A stretch of 30,325 bases of DNA, taken from positions 1 to 30,325 of IMG/VR virus record IMGVR_UViG_3300042364_000409. The stretch is one strand, 5' to 3'. The position numbers and the translations under genes were made by a program. Each line of letters opens with the position of its first letter. Within the stretch, counting starts at the first letter, position 1. Positions 1 to 8,003 of the stretch are shown piece by piece. Below the pieces are notes generated by a model, which did not search any database, had not been told where the DNA came from, and saw only the letters and a list, made by a program, of their open reading frames with translations. Source of the DNA: a virus.

Positions 1-294
1 CATCCGCGAGTAGTTAGCGCCAGACAACTCGACCAACGTATCTTGACCAGCGCTGAGAGGGTCTTTGCTGATGACGAGATACGAAGCGGCTGCCGCGTTG
101 CCGTCAACAAACACCAAGTCACCCGTGCCGCGGGATTCAACCCATCGCCCGGCTGTCGGATCGTAAGCCTCAAATGCTTCGCGGAACTTGCCGCTGATGT
201 TGCCCGCGACCGAGACCACTTCGGCAAAGGTGCCGTCGTTTCGGTCAACGTTCATCCGGTTGACTTGATCCCGGCTCTTGATCAGGTTCGACAT
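1..294 (-). CDS. virion-region protein, partial (3' end outside window)
   Basis: Open frame starting at ATG 294 and running to base 1 without a stop, giving 98 visible residues beginning MSNLIKSRDQVNRMNVDRND. It lies four bases downstream of the 98-residue gene and follows the head genes in the same direction, so it is probably a head-completion or tail-accessory protein. The visible part has no motif I recognise. The family is not identified; the assignment rests only on position. The reading frame is free of stops and shows normal high-GC codon use. Confidence 0.6.
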   Translation of the reverse strand, partial: MSNLIKSRDQVNRMNVDRNDGTFAEVVSVAGNISGKFREAFEAYDPTAGRWVESRGTGDLVFVDGNAAAASYLVISKDPLSAGQDTLVELSGANYSRM

Positions 295-298
295 GGTG

Positions 299-595
299 TT
301 ACTCGCTCGCGGCCATGGCCGCATTGATCTTGGCTAGCAGGGTGTCATCGCTCCAGCGCTTGTCAACCTTGATGCCCAGCTTCTCGGCCTGCTCCAGCAT
401 TTCATCGCGCGTCGGCGGGGCTTCGTCGGCCAAAGCCTCGGCCGGAGCTTCGGCCAGACCCACAGCCACGAGAAAGTCGGTATGCCAGCCTTCGGCCAGC
501 GCATCCGCCAGCGCTTCAGGCTCCACGCCCTTGCAATCGTAGGTCTTGCCGGGCGGGCCAAAGTGCGGACCGGGGGAGCGATAGACAGCGATCAC
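299..595 (-). CDS. small virion-region protein, 98 aa
   Basis: The start is a GTG that overlaps the stop of the 55-residue gene upstream (GTGA), typical of translational coupling in this late operon. The N-terminal half (IAVYRSPGPHFGPPGKTYDC) looks globular. The middle is Ala/Glu-rich and the C-terminal 40 residues (RDEMLEQAEKLGIKVDKRWS) look like a SAP/HeH-type helix-extended-loop-helix segment, which is common in small phage head-region proteins. No catalytic motif is seen. The role is unknown; a structural or DNA-proximal head protein is the simplest reading from context. Confidence 0.65.
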   Translation of the reverse strand: MIAVYRSPGPHFGPPGKTYDCKGVEPEALADALAEGWHTDFLVAVGLAEAPAEALADEAPPTRDEMLEQAEKLGIKVDKRWSDDTLLAKINAAMAASE

Positions 596-759
596 TTCTT
601 GCCCTTCGGCGCTTTGCCAGGCTTGCCGGCTTTCATGGCAGCCGTGCGGGCCGTGTTCAGTGCAATGGCGACGGCTTGCTTTTGGGGCTTGCCAGCCTTC
701 ATCTCTTTCGAGACGTTCTTAGAAATGGACTTTTGCGAATAGCCCTTGGTCAGCGGCAT
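592..759 (-). CDS. small basic DUF6496-like protein, 55 aa
   Basis: ATG 759 to TGA 592. The product begins MPLTKGYSQKSISKNVSKEM and continues with Lys/Ala-rich helices ending KAGKPGKAPKGKK. The pattern 'S-x3-I-S-x-N-x3-E-x4-G-x3-x-Q-A-x-A-I-A' is what I know from short phage proteins of the DUF6496 type, found near structural genes. It is strongly basic, so DNA or capsid-interior binding is possible but unproven. It overlaps the next gene by four bases. Confidence 0.7.
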   Translation of the reverse strand: MPLTKGYSQKSISKNVSKEMKAGKPQKQAVAIALNTARTAAMKAGKPGKAPKGKK

Positions 760-772
760 GGTTCACTCCATG

Positions 773-808
773 AAAAAGGCGGGCGGTAGCTGCTCACCAC
801 CACCCGCC
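773..808 (-). terminator. rho-independent terminator after the coat-associated gene
   Basis: Read on the minus strand, a 10-base stem with one G-T pair (GGCGGGTGGT / ACCGCCCGCC) and an 11-base loop is followed directly by TTTTT. It lies just after the stop of the 205-residue gene and before the 55-residue gene. It would lower expression of downstream genes relative to the coat protein. Confidence 0.8.
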
Positions 809-826
809 TATTCTGCACGAGGCCAA

Positions 827-1444
827 TCAGGCCACGCGGTAGGTCACGAAGGTATCGGCCGCTGTTTTGCGGGTGCGGAACCGCGCGGCAGAACCAGACG
901 TTGCCGCCGTGGCGCCAGAACCCACGAGCGTATGGCTCGGGGAGTTTTGCGTCACGGTCAGGGCGAACGCGGCCAAGGTGATCAGCGACCAGTCAATGGA
1001 GTCGTTGACAGCGAACTCGCTGGCAAGATCCATCGTCGCACCCAGCGGAAGCTGGATGTTACGCGCCGCCGTCGGGGTCGCCGTCACGATTCCCGACAGC
1101 AGGCTGGCCGGGGTGAACGCCATCGAGCCACCGTCGGCGATGTTGGTCTGGGCATCCTGGAACTGCGAATTCAGGCGGCCTTGCTGCACAGCAGGCGAAG
1201 TCCCGACTTCGTAGAACACAGGGAAACCGCCGACCGACGCGATGGTGATGGTCGCACCCGACGCATACGGTCCGAAAACCGCCTGCCCGCTGGTGACCGT
1301 GCCCAGCAGCGTGGTCTGATCGGGGTAGTTCGGGAACCCGAGGACTCGGGAAACCTGCGCCTGACCTTGGCAGAAAACCGCCACGGATTCATTTGCAGGG
1401 ACGGTGACGAGCGCGAGCCCGTTAGCGAGAACCACATTCGACAT
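827..1444 (-). CDS. coat-associated structural protein, 205 aa
   Basis: It starts at ATG 1444, 18 bases after the coat stop, and begins MSNVVLANGLALVTVPANES. The sequence is rich in Ala, Thr, Gly and Val with short beta-like stretches and no Cys-rich or catalytic motif, as expected for a head decoration or head-tail protein. It sits directly downstream of the P22-like coat gene and ahead of a strong terminator, so it is probably made in quantity with the coat. A decoration protein is an inference; I do not recognise the family with certainty. Confidence 0.75.
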   Translation of the reverse strand: MSNVVLANGLALVTVPANESVAVFCQGQAQVSRVLGFPNYPDQTTLLGTVTSGQAVFGPYASGATITIASVGGFPVFYEVGTSPAVQQGRLNSQFQDAQTNIADGGSMAFTPASLLSGIVTATPTAARNIQLPLGATMDLASEFAVNDSIDWSLITLAAFALTVTQNSPSHTLVGSGATAATSGSAARFRTRKTAADTFVTYRVA

Positions 1445-1462
1445 GATCGTGTCCTTTCGTGA

Positions 1463-2737
1463 TCAGGGCTGCGCGAACATCACGATGCCGGTCATTTCCG
1501 GCTGCTTGTTCACCACGCCGTAGAGCGTGTCAAGCCGGTACTTCGTGCGCATCGTGTTGATGTCGTACTGCTTCGTCATCACCAGTTCAATGCCCTGGTC
1601 CGTCGAAGCACGCATCACAGCGGCGCCAGCATCGCTCGGCACCGCATAGCGGCCCGGCAGCAACTCGATGGCGTCCTTGTGCCAGAATGGGTTCATGAAG
1701 CCCGCAGCGGTGTTCAGGAACGTGATGGGCGCCGTTGCGCTCTGGGTCGTCACGACGCAGTTTTGGTACTGCGCTTCAGCATCCGATCCGCCCTGGTTGG
1801 AGATGATCGGCGGGCTGATGACGAGGGTCGTGCCGCTCGGCACTGCCACGACTCGGAACGGCTTCAGGATGCCCGTGCTCTGCTTCGTGATCAGGTGCAC
1901 CTGGAACACGTTGCCGATGGTGAAGGCATCGCCCGGCTGGATGTTGGCCGTACCGTTGACCGTGATGGTCTGGTAACGGTTATCCACGTTGGACGTTTCG
2001 CCGGTAGCGGAAACCGTGGTCGCCTTCGGAACCCAGTAGTTACCCGCAGCGGTGAGCGTGCTCATTTGCACGCCAGCGCCACCAGCAGCCGCAGCCTTGC
2101 GCAGACCGTAGTCCATCTTGTACGTCTCGAACGAGGCAATCTGCCCCACGAACGCACGGCGCAGGGCGCTGTCGCTAATGTCGTTGCCGAAGCTGCGGGT
2201 GCTCTTCGCCAGGTCAGACGCCATGCCGTTGTAGTCGCGGGTCGAAAGCGCCAGGTATCGGCTGTCCTGCTGAACGCCACGCTCGTTCATGGCCGCTTCG
2301 ATTTCTGCCACGTCGTCGAAGCCCGAGGCAGCGGCGGTGCGCTTCACGAAGATCGTTCCCTGCAGGGCGGCGACGTTCATCACCGACACGTTGATGTCGC
2401 TGGCGAGCTTTTGCTTCGCAGCGTCACCGAGCCGGCCCTCTTGCAGAGAGTCGCGCAGTTCAGTCGCGGTCATGACCCACGGCACCGAGCGCCCGAAGCC
2501 GATGGTGGCCGGCACGGTAAGCTGGGTGTAGGCGTCGAAGTTCGCCGTCATGTCAGTGCCGCTGTAGGACACCGAGATGTAAGGCTGCGGACGCCAGAGG
2601 ATGTTGTTCGTGCGCTCCATCATCGTCTGATCGGTGTTGAAAACCGCGACGTTGCGAGACAGCACCAGCGCATCTTGAAAGCCTTCGAGCAGGTTCTCGA
2701 AAGCGATGCGCTCTTCCTTGGAAAACGAGTTAGACAT
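1463..2737 (-). CDS. major coat protein, P22 gp5-like, 424 aa
   Basis: Major capsid protein of the HK97 fold with a P22 gp5 layout. The length (424) is close to P22 coat (430). The N-terminus (MSNSFSKEERIAFENLLEGF) is a helical arm followed by the 'MMERTNNILWRPQPYISVSY' stretch that is typical of this family. The segment around residues 235-330, with repeated turns and beta strands, fits the telokin-like inserted domain. It follows scaffold and portal in the same order as P22. A promoter with an inverted repeat lies between scaffold and this gene. Confidence 0.9.
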   Translation of the reverse strand: MSNSFSKEERIAFENLLEGFQDALVLSRNVAVFNTDQTMMERTNNILWRPQPYISVSYSGTDMTANFDAYTQLTVPATIGFGRSVPWVMTATELRDSLQEGRLGDAAKQKLASDINVSVMNVAALQGTIFVKRTAAASGFDDVAEIEAAMNERGVQQDSRYLALSTRDYNGMASDLAKSTRSFGNDISDSALRRAFVGQIASFETYKMDYGLRKAAAAGGAGVQMSTLTAAGNYWVPKATTVSATGETSNVDNRYQTITVNGTANIQPGDAFTIGNVFQVHLITKQSTGILKPFRVVAVPSGTTLVISPPIISNQGGSDAEAQYQNCVVTTQSATAPITFLNTAAGFMNPFWHKDAIELLPGRYAVPSDAGAAVMRASTDQGIELVMTKQYDINTMRTKYRLDTLYGVVNKQPEMTGIVMFAQP

Positions 2738-2766
2738 TGTTGGCCCCTTGATGAGTTACGGATGAC

Positions 2767-2779
2767 CCCGCCTAGCGGG
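2767..2779 (-). repeat. short hairpin in coat leader
   Basis: CCCGC-CTA-GCGGG inverted repeat in the roughly 160-base gap between scaffold and coat genes. It has no T-tract, so it is more likely a leader stem than a terminator. Confidence 0.4.
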
Positions 2780-2863
2780 TTGCCTTCAGTTACTCACGCA
2801 TCAGAGCCGCGTGGCCGCTCTACAGGTCTGCTCTGCCATTTGTGGCTGGCGAAACCATGCAGA

Positions 2864-2898
2864 CGGGCCGAATATACACCATCCGGCCCGCGTTGCAA
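2864..2898 (-). promoter_or_regulatory. candidate sigma70 promoter with inverted repeat, coat gene
   Basis: On the minus strand TTGCAA (2893-2898), a 16-base spacer and TATATT (2871-2876) form a good -35/-10 pair just after the scaffold stop. The -10 lies in the loop of a 7-base inverted repeat (CGGGCCG 2864-2870 / CGGCCCG 2884-2890). The arms could be an operator or a 5' stem of the transcript. This would boost coat over scaffold. Confidence 0.5.
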
Positions 2899-2901
2899 TA
2901 C

Positions 2902-3741
2902 CTAGCGTTTCTTGGCCTTAAGCTGCTGCTTGTAGCGGATCACTTGCGTCATGTCGCCGGTCTTTGCAGCCTGTTCGCGCAGCCGCTCCAGCGTGGCATC
3001 GGCGGTACCGCTGACGGGAGCAGTGCCAACTGGAACGGAACGCTCGGGGGCCGGGGGTTTCGCGCGGGGGACGATCTTCAATTGAGACTCCAGTTTCGCA
3101 ACGGCGAACGCAAACCGCACAGGGTCTGCGATAGCTGCCAGTTCCTTGGCCTTCTTCGGATTCTTCCCGAGGGCGTAGACCACCATGGCAGGGTTATCCG
3201 CACCATGCAGCATGACGCCCTGCTGCGTTTGGTTGAACGCCTCCAAGACCACCGCCTCGGCGTCGTCGAAGTCCCGCACCTTCAGGTCGGCCTTGGCCTT
3301 GCCGTAGGTGTCTAGCCGGCTTTTCCACGCCCGCTCGGCCTCTTCCGCCTGGGCCTTAGCCTGAGCCTCAATCTTCGAGTGCTCGTCGCGCTGGCGATAC
3401 CACGCTTCTAGGGATCGCTCATAGCGTTCGGTGTCGTAGTCGTGCTGCTCAAGCGTCGGCTTAGGCCCGAGGGCCTGCGGCTTCGGAGCTACCTGTTCGC
3501 GGGCCTCGTACTCGCGCACCTTGCGCTGTAGCTCGCGGTGTTGTTTGCGAAGGTCGCGCACCCACTCTGGGGCTTTTTCGTGCTCTTCCTCGGCCGGTGT
3601 TTCGTCACCGATAGCGACGGTGATTTCCTCAGGCTCGGCTGGCGTATCGGGCGCTTCGGGCTCTACAGCTTCCGGCTCTGCTGGTTCTACAGCCTCAGGC
3701 GTCTCGATTTCCTCTTCAGTGGGCGTGTCTACGTCTTGCAT
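2902..3741 (-). CDS. capsid scaffolding protein, 279 aa
   Basis: ATG 3741 is chosen because AGAGGAAACCC lies just upstream; an open frame continues further 5' but has no better site. The first 70 residues are extremely acidic and proline-rich (repeats of EPEAVEPEAP type), followed by a long charged coiled coil (EWVRDLRKQHRELQRKVREY) and a basic C-terminal tail (MTQVIRYKQQLKAKKR). A basic C-terminal helix that binds coat is the known design of P22 scaffold. Position between portal and coat agrees. It has the same architecture as P22 gp8 but is not obviously close in sequence. Confidence 0.85.
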   Translation of the reverse strand: MQDVDTPTEEEIETPEAVEPAEPEAVEPEAPDTPAEPEEITVAIGDETPAEEEHEKAPEWVRDLRKQHRELQRKVREYEAREQVAPKPQALGPKPTLEQHDYDTERYERSLEAWYRQRDEHSKIEAQAKAQAEEAERAWKSRLDTYGKAKADLKVRDFDDAEAVVLEAFNQTQQGVMLHGADNPAMVVYALGKNPKKAKELAAIADPVRFAFAVAKLESQLKIVPRAKPPAPERSVPVGTAPVSGTADATLERLREQAAKTGDMTQVIRYKQQLKAKKR

Positions 3742-3784
3742 GGGTTTCCTCTCGCGCATTGACGGCTGCGCGGTTGCCGTGGCA

Positions 3785-5731
3785 TCACTTGACGCCGATT
3801 TCGCTAAGGGTCTGCGCGGCCCTTGCATCAGACAGGCGCGCGTCAGACTGCGCCTTTTCGGCCTTCGCCATCGCCTCGGTAGCTGCGGCGCGCATCAGTT
3901 CCGCGTTCGGGTCAGGCTGCGCCTTAGCCTGTTGCATGGCCTCGGCCTCTGCGTCCGTGGGCTTGAGCACGCCCAGCATCACCAGTTGTTTGCGGAAGTG
4001 CTCGTTGATGTCCTGCAACCCTTGGCCTTCCATGTTCATCAGCGCCGCAGCCTGCAGAATCTTCTGCGTCTCGGGGTCTTGCGACAGCGCCATCATCTGC
4101 GTCAGCGCCCTGACTGTAGCCGCGCGTTTGCTGCTGCTGCTGGGGCCGACCTCCACCGCGACGTCGTATTGCGCCTCGGACAGGTCATTCTCGTATTCAA
4201 TCTCGCCCTCTTCGCCCACGATGGGGCGCATGAGTTCGACCGTGCTGGCCTGGCCCTGCGCGCCGATGCCCTTCATCTTTCGGCCGGGCTCGACGTAAAG
4301 CTCGCGGGCCATGCCTAGCCACACCTCGCCGCATCGGCGGATGGCTTTGGCGAAGTTGGACATGTAGATGTACGTCTGCATGTCCAGCCGCTGCTGCACC
4401 ATCTCAACGGCCTTACCCGACACATTGGCGACGATCTTGTCGCCTTGCTCTTGGTTGCCGAGTACATCCTTGATGTCCTGCTCCACGATCTGCAGCAGGG
4501 CGGCCATCGCGGGCGGGATTTGCGGGCTCTTGGTGTAGGCAACAGGCCCGCCGGGCTGCTGTGAGCCATCCGGGCCGGTCAGGGGATTGATGAGCAGATA
4601 CGGGTACTGCTTGACGTTGTCCTCTGCCCACATCATCTGGTGGCCGGCGATCTGCTCGGGCAACAGAATCGGCTTCTCAACGCTGGATAGCGCGCTGATT
4701 TCTGCCAACTTGCTGCGCTGCATGTTCGCCAGACGCTGCGCGTCCTTTGCGAGCCTGACGTGGCCCATACACCTCTCGATGTTGTCCACGAACCACCGCT
4801 TGCCATAGGTGACGATGATGGGGATATGCCGGCCGGCGACGTATCCGCAGTCCTCCAGCACCTTGGACCCGCTCAGGATGTATTTGCGCACCTTGCGCAC
4901 CTTGATGCGCTTCTCGCCCACCTGGCGCGAGCCAATGGCCTCAAGCTGGGCGATTGTCTCGTCGTCTAGCTCGCTCTCGCGGTACCGCTCTTCCTCGCCG
5001 TCCAGGCCCTGGTAGATGCGGACCGTCTCTGACCGCTCCTCGACGCGGTAATACTCGGCCACGTAGACGACATCCGGCGTCGCCCAGTCGAATTCGTGCT
5101 GGTGGATTTCCTTCGGCCAGCTAGACGGGTCATCGCCCCATGCCTCGATATAGGCATCGTGCGTCATGCTCGTAAGCACGAAGCACCGCTTGGCGTCGCC
5201 CTTGTCTTGGCGCTTGGCCTGCAGGTCGAAAAAGACAGACGAATCCGCGTCAAAGATCGGCTCGATCTTGATGCGCTGCCGCTCGTCCTCGTCGTCCTCT
5301 TCGCTCTCGTACACCGCTCGCAAGCGCCACGCGCCGATACCGCCGCCGACGGACTCCTCGAAAGCGTTGTCGTAGGCTTCCTCGGCGCTCGAATCCTGCT
5401 CGTCTGCCCGGTATAGGTCATCACACGCATCGGCTAGGGAGTCGTACTCCGCGCCTTCCTTTGACACGAAGTCAACCGTGACCCGGTTTGCGCGATACTC
5501 GGAAAAGATGCGTTGGACCGCAAGCGCGATCTTGTTCACCTCCATCTTCGGCTTGTTCTCGAACTGCGCACCGAGCGGGCCTTCCCACTGCGCACCGGCC
5601 AGCGAGTAGAACCGCCGATCCTGCAGACACTGCAGCCGCTCATCGCGCACGGCGCTCTGAATGGCGTCGAATTCCCGCATCGCCTCGGCGTGAATGCGGT
5701 TAAGTCGCTGCTCGATGGATTCGCGGGCCAT
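3785..5731 (-). CDS. portal protein, P22 type, 648 aa
   Basis: Dodecameric portal of the P22 gp1 family. It begins MARESIEQRLNRIHAEAMRE, followed by the 'RRFYSLAGAQWEGPLGAQFE' and 'VNKIALAVQRIFSEYRANR' stretches that mark this family. A central region has many Tyr/Trp residues (YVAEYYRVEERSETVRIYQG). The C-terminal 120 residues are helical with Gln/Ala-rich heptads, as expected for a barrel or its remnant. The length fits the family (P22 725). It is 36 bases after the large terminase and in the same operon. Confidence 0.92.
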   Translation of the reverse strand: MARESIEQRLNRIHAEAMREFDAIQSAVRDERLQCLQDRRFYSLAGAQWEGPLGAQFENKPKMEVNKIALAVQRIFSEYRANRVTVDFVSKEGAEYDSLADACDDLYRADEQDSSAEEAYDNAFEESVGGGIGAWRLRAVYESEEDDEDERQRIKIEPIFDADSSVFFDLQAKRQDKGDAKRCFVLTSMTHDAYIEAWGDDPSSWPKEIHQHEFDWATPDVVYVAEYYRVEERSETVRIYQGLDGEEERYRESELDDETIAQLEAIGSRQVGEKRIKVRKVRKYILSGSKVLEDCGYVAGRHIPIIVTYGKRWFVDNIERCMGHVRLAKDAQRLANMQRSKLAEISALSSVEKPILLPEQIAGHQMMWAEDNVKQYPYLLINPLTGPDGSQQPGGPVAYTKSPQIPPAMAALLQIVEQDIKDVLGNQEQGDKIVANVSGKAVEMVQQRLDMQTYIYMSNFAKAIRRCGEVWLGMARELYVEPGRKMKGIGAQGQASTVELMRPIVGEEGEIEYENDLSEAQYDVAVEVGPSSSSKRAATVRALTQMMALSQDPETQKILQAAALMNMEGQGLQDINEHFRKQLVMLGVLKPTDAEAEAMQQAKAQPDPNAELMRAAATEAMAKAEKAQSDARLSDARAAQTLSEIGVK

Positions 5732-5767
5732 TGGTAGATTCCCTATTGCGCGTGGTGGCCGATTATG

Positions 5768-7102
5768 CTACCGGCTCCAATGGTGCGCCATAGGCAGCGG
5801 CGCGGCGGCTACCACCTTGGCCGGTGCGGTCACGGCCGGGAATAGCGCAGTCAGGCCCCAGATAAGCGCGTCGGCCCTGTTCGGGCTGCGTGAGCCGGTG
5901 AATCCTGACGTGCTGAAGCCCGATAGCTCGTCCTCAAGCTCTGGGAACATGCCGACGTGCCTTACCTTGCCCTGCTCGTACAGGGCGGAACATGGCTCGG
6001 CGCGCACAGCCTTACCTCGGCTGGCCGTCACGGCACGGAACGGCGTCCGGGGCCTAGCCGTCTCGATCACTTGGCGCACCATCGCCCCGCCGAAGTTGGT
6101 TTCGGCCACCACGCAGTCGGCTTTGTGCCGGTCAAATGCGGTAGTCGCCACCTTGCCCCATGTCGCCGGGCCAGCCTTTACCGTCAAGTCCTCAAGGACG
6201 TAGCACGCGCCGTCGGTGCCTAGACCCACCACGACAATGCCGATGGCGTCGTTGTCCGACGATGCCTCGTCATCCGCCCCGCTCGGGTCAACCGCGACCA
6301 CGACCCGCACTAGGTCAGGCACGCGGCCATCTAGCACGCGCCATCGGTCGATATGCTCTTCCGGGAACAGGGCGTTCGGGTTCGCGTCCGAGAATCGCCC
6401 CTCAAGGAATCGCGCCCTCATCCTGGCCGGCAAAGATTCCAGCATGCGCAGGTACTCAGGCGATAGGTTCGCTGAGTTGTCGGCCGGGTTGATGCTGAAC
6501 GCCTCGTAATCCTCCGGCCTGGGCAGACCTAGCCGGGTTTCCGGGTCGCGCTTTTCGACAAAGCGCCGATAGGTCCAATGCGTCTTAGACGGCGGATTGC
6601 AGTCATAGTAGGCCCGTAGCCTGAGCGGCTGCGGCTCTGCGCCCTCGACCTGCTGTGTGGCTTTCTGCGCCAGCCGGGTAAGCGCCGTGTCAACGCTGGT
6701 CAGCGGGATCTGGCTGCACTCGTTGAAGTAGAGCGTGGCGAATTCCTGGCCGAGAATCTTCTCGGTGCGGTCTTTGTCGTCCAGGCCGGCAAACCATATC
6801 TGAGAGCCCCCAGGCAGACTGGCGTATCCGTCCTGCTGGTGTACCTGATACTCGACGCCCGCAAAGGCGGTACGCATCACCTTCGGGAACGTGTCCAGAA
6901 TCACCGATGCCCTCAGGTGGTTATAGCGGAACCTGAAGATCGCGTGCCGGCTGTTCGGCGCCTTGAGAGCCCGCATCACCACGTTACGGGTGAGCAGGAA
7001 CGTCTTACCGCTGCGGCTGCCCCCGAATAGCATGCAGTGCGTAGCCGGCCCGGCTAGCACCCTCTGCGCCTGCTGCTGCCGCTCGGTGAGGGCGAACGTC
7101 AC
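5768..7102 (-). CDS. terL: terminase large subunit, 444 aa
   Basis: ATP-driven DNA packaging motor and nuclease. Walker A is GGSRSGKT at residues 27-34, Walker B with the catalytic Glu is LYFNECSQ near 125, and the C-terminal RNase H-like nuclease begins with VAVDPSGADD (first metal Asp). VAETNFGG supplies a second acidic residue and NRADALIWGL the last Asp. The length is normal for a headful-type TerL. The start overlaps the small subunit stop by four bases (ATGA), so the two are coupled. Confidence 0.93.
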   Translation of the reverse strand: MTFALTERQQQAQRVLAGPATHCMLFGGSRSGKTFLLTRNVVMRALKAPNSRHAIFRFRYNHLRASVILDTFPKVMRTAFAGVEYQVHQQDGYASLPGGSQIWFAGLDDKDRTEKILGQEFATLYFNECSQIPLTSVDTALTRLAQKATQQVEGAEPQPLRLRAYYDCNPPSKTHWTYRRFVEKRDPETRLGLPRPEDYEAFSINPADNSANLSPEYLRMLESLPARMRARFLEGRFSDANPNALFPEEHIDRWRVLDGRVPDLVRVVVAVDPSGADDEASSDNDAIGIVVVGLGTDGACYVLEDLTVKAGPATWGKVATTAFDRHKADCVVAETNFGGAMVRQVIETARPRTPFRAVTASRGKAVRAEPCSALYEQGKVRHVGMFPELEDELSGFSTSGFTGSRSPNRADALIWGLTALFPAVTAPAKVVAAAPLPMAHHWSR

Positions 7103-7431
7103 AGGCTACGGTCGTCCGGACCGGCAACGATCCGCACCGGGCCGCCACCGTCGCCTACATGCTCCATGCGCGACAGCTTAGGCGCGGCGTACTCGGCCAG
7201 CTTCGCCATGAGGTCTAGCGCGCGGGCTGGATCGGCGGGTTTTTGTCCGACTCCCTCAGCCACCTGCTGCAGCCAAACCTGCACATTTGCAGCATTCGCC
7301 TCTAGTAGCTGGCGCACCGTGTCCCTGAACTCGGTCGTGGAGCGGTTTGGCACTCCCTTTTTGCGGCCTGGACCGGGTGTTCCATCGCCAACCTTGCGTT
7401 TTTGCAAAGTCTGTTTATCGGCGTCGCTCAT
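7099..7431 (-). CDS. terS: terminase small subunit, 110 aa
   Basis: Small, basic protein ending four bases inside the terminase large gene. The N-terminus carries GRKKGVPNRSTTEFRDTVRQ, the 'G-R-x-K-G-x-x-N' start of phage small terminases that leads into helices. The C-terminal half has the ARALDLMAKLAEYAAPKLSR helix and a flexible tail. It recognises the packaging start site and regulates the large subunit. It heads the late structural operon; upstream is the terminator of the preceding unit. Confidence 0.85.
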   Translation of the reverse strand: MSDADKQTLQKRKVGDGTPGPGRKKGVPNRSTTEFRDTVRQLLEANAANVQVWLQQVAEGVGQKPADPARALDLMAKLAEYAAPKLSRMEHVGDGGGPVRIVAGPDDRSL

Positions 7432-7472
7432 TCCTGCATTGTCGCCCTTTTGGCTTTTTTTGTCCAGAAAGC

Positions 7473-7495
7473 AAAAAGCCCCCGGTCAGGGGGCC
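7473..7495 (-). terminator. rho-independent terminator
   Basis: On the minus strand GGCCCCC-TGACC-GGGGGC is followed by TTTTTG. It ends the small unit at 7726-7516 before the terminase operon. Confidence 0.85.
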
Positions 7496-7515
7496 TTCTG
7501 TGTGTGAGTGGCTAC

Positions 7516-7581
7516 TTACATGCGACCCCAAATTAGGTCTTTGGCGAGGTCGGTTGCTGCATAGCGGCGGTTAGCGCTCAT
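7516..7581 (-). CDS. possible 21-aa peptide
   Basis: ATG 7581 to TAA 7516, product MSANRRYAATDLAKDLIWGR plus M. It overlaps the end of the 51-residue gene by 11 bases and lies before the terminator. No clear Shine-Dalgarno. It may be translated by coupling, or be chance. Confidence 0.25.
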   Translation of the reverse strand: MSANRRYAATDLAKDLIWGRM

Positions 7582-7726
7582 GTAAGACGATGCTGTCGGG
7601 GTTCTTGAGGCCGATCTGAGCGGCGCGCCGCCGGGCCGCCTCGATGTCGGGCGCCACCACGACGGCAGACGACCGGCCTTGGATGACGCGCCAGCGGCGC
7701 GCGGCGGCTGTGAAAATCTGGTGCAT
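7571..7726 (-). CDS. small protein, 51 aa, with cassette-type leader
   Basis: ATG 7726, product starting MHQIFTAAARRWRVIQGRSS and continuing with AVVVAPDIEAARRRAAQIGL. It is a small alpha/beta protein with basic helices; I do not recognise the family. The leader upstream contains CATCGCAACACACAGACCCGGAGC, which is almost the same as the leader of cassette genes at 17193, 19792 and 22572. An earlier in-frame start (7837) would read through the promoter and is rejected. It forms its own transcription unit, with a promoter element and a terminator. Confidence 0.7.
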   Translation of the reverse strand: MHQIFTAAARRWRVIQGRSSAVVVAPDIEAARRRAAQIGLKNPDSIVLHER

Positions 7727-7733
7727 GTTTTGA

Positions 7734-7805
7734 GCTCCGGGTCTGTGTGTTGCGATGTAGCTACTATGCCAGACGCCTAAACCTTTGGCATCGGGACAAA
7801 CCCTA
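7734..7805 (-). promoter_or_regulatory. TAGGGTTT-type promoter element plus shared leader
   Basis: Minus strand: TAGGGTTTGTCCCGATGCC (7787-7805), 18 bases, then CATAGT (7763-7768) as a possible -10, then CTACATCGCAACACACAG and the GGAG of the ribosome site. The first TAG is also the stop of the upstream gene. This is one of six copies of the element in the window. Confidence 0.6.
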
Positions 7806-8003
7806 CCATCGCGCATCTTCTTCCGGCACCTGGCCATGCAGGTATCGGCTCGGCAGCTTGGTGCAAAGGCTGCGGGCCACGCTCACAGGCGGGCTCGGGA
7901 AAGGCCAGCCCGGCTTGATCACGGCTATCCGCAGCGTGTCGCGCGTCGCGCCGATTTCGATGCCCTCGTGTCCCCCGGGCAACTGCCACCTGTCCCCGTT
8001 CAT
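7803..8003 (-). CDS. hypothetical phage protein, 66 aa
   Basis: ATG 8003 overlaps the stop of the Cys-rich gene (ATGA), so this start is chosen over 8021. The product begins MNGDRWQLPGGHEGIEIGAT and contains KPGWPFPSPPVSVARSLCTK. A short beta-rich protein with Trp and Pro; it resembles small phage proteins of unknown role that I have seen near replication genes, but I cannot name a family. Probably co-translated with the gene before it. Confidence 0.7.
   Translation of the reverse strand: MNGDRWQLPGGHEGIEIGATRDTLRIAVIKPGWPFPSPPVSVARSLCTKLPSRYLHGQVPEEDARW

Noticed and set aside
1679-2905. 408-codon open frame on the plus strand
   Set aside because: It lies opposite the coat gene and its leader; Arg/His/Ala-rich composition is that of a GC-rich shadow frame.
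3521-4318. 265-codon open frame on the plus strand with Ser/Gly repeats
   Set aside because: Antisense of scaffold and portal; the Ser/Gly repeats mirror the acidic Pro/Glu repeats of scaffold.
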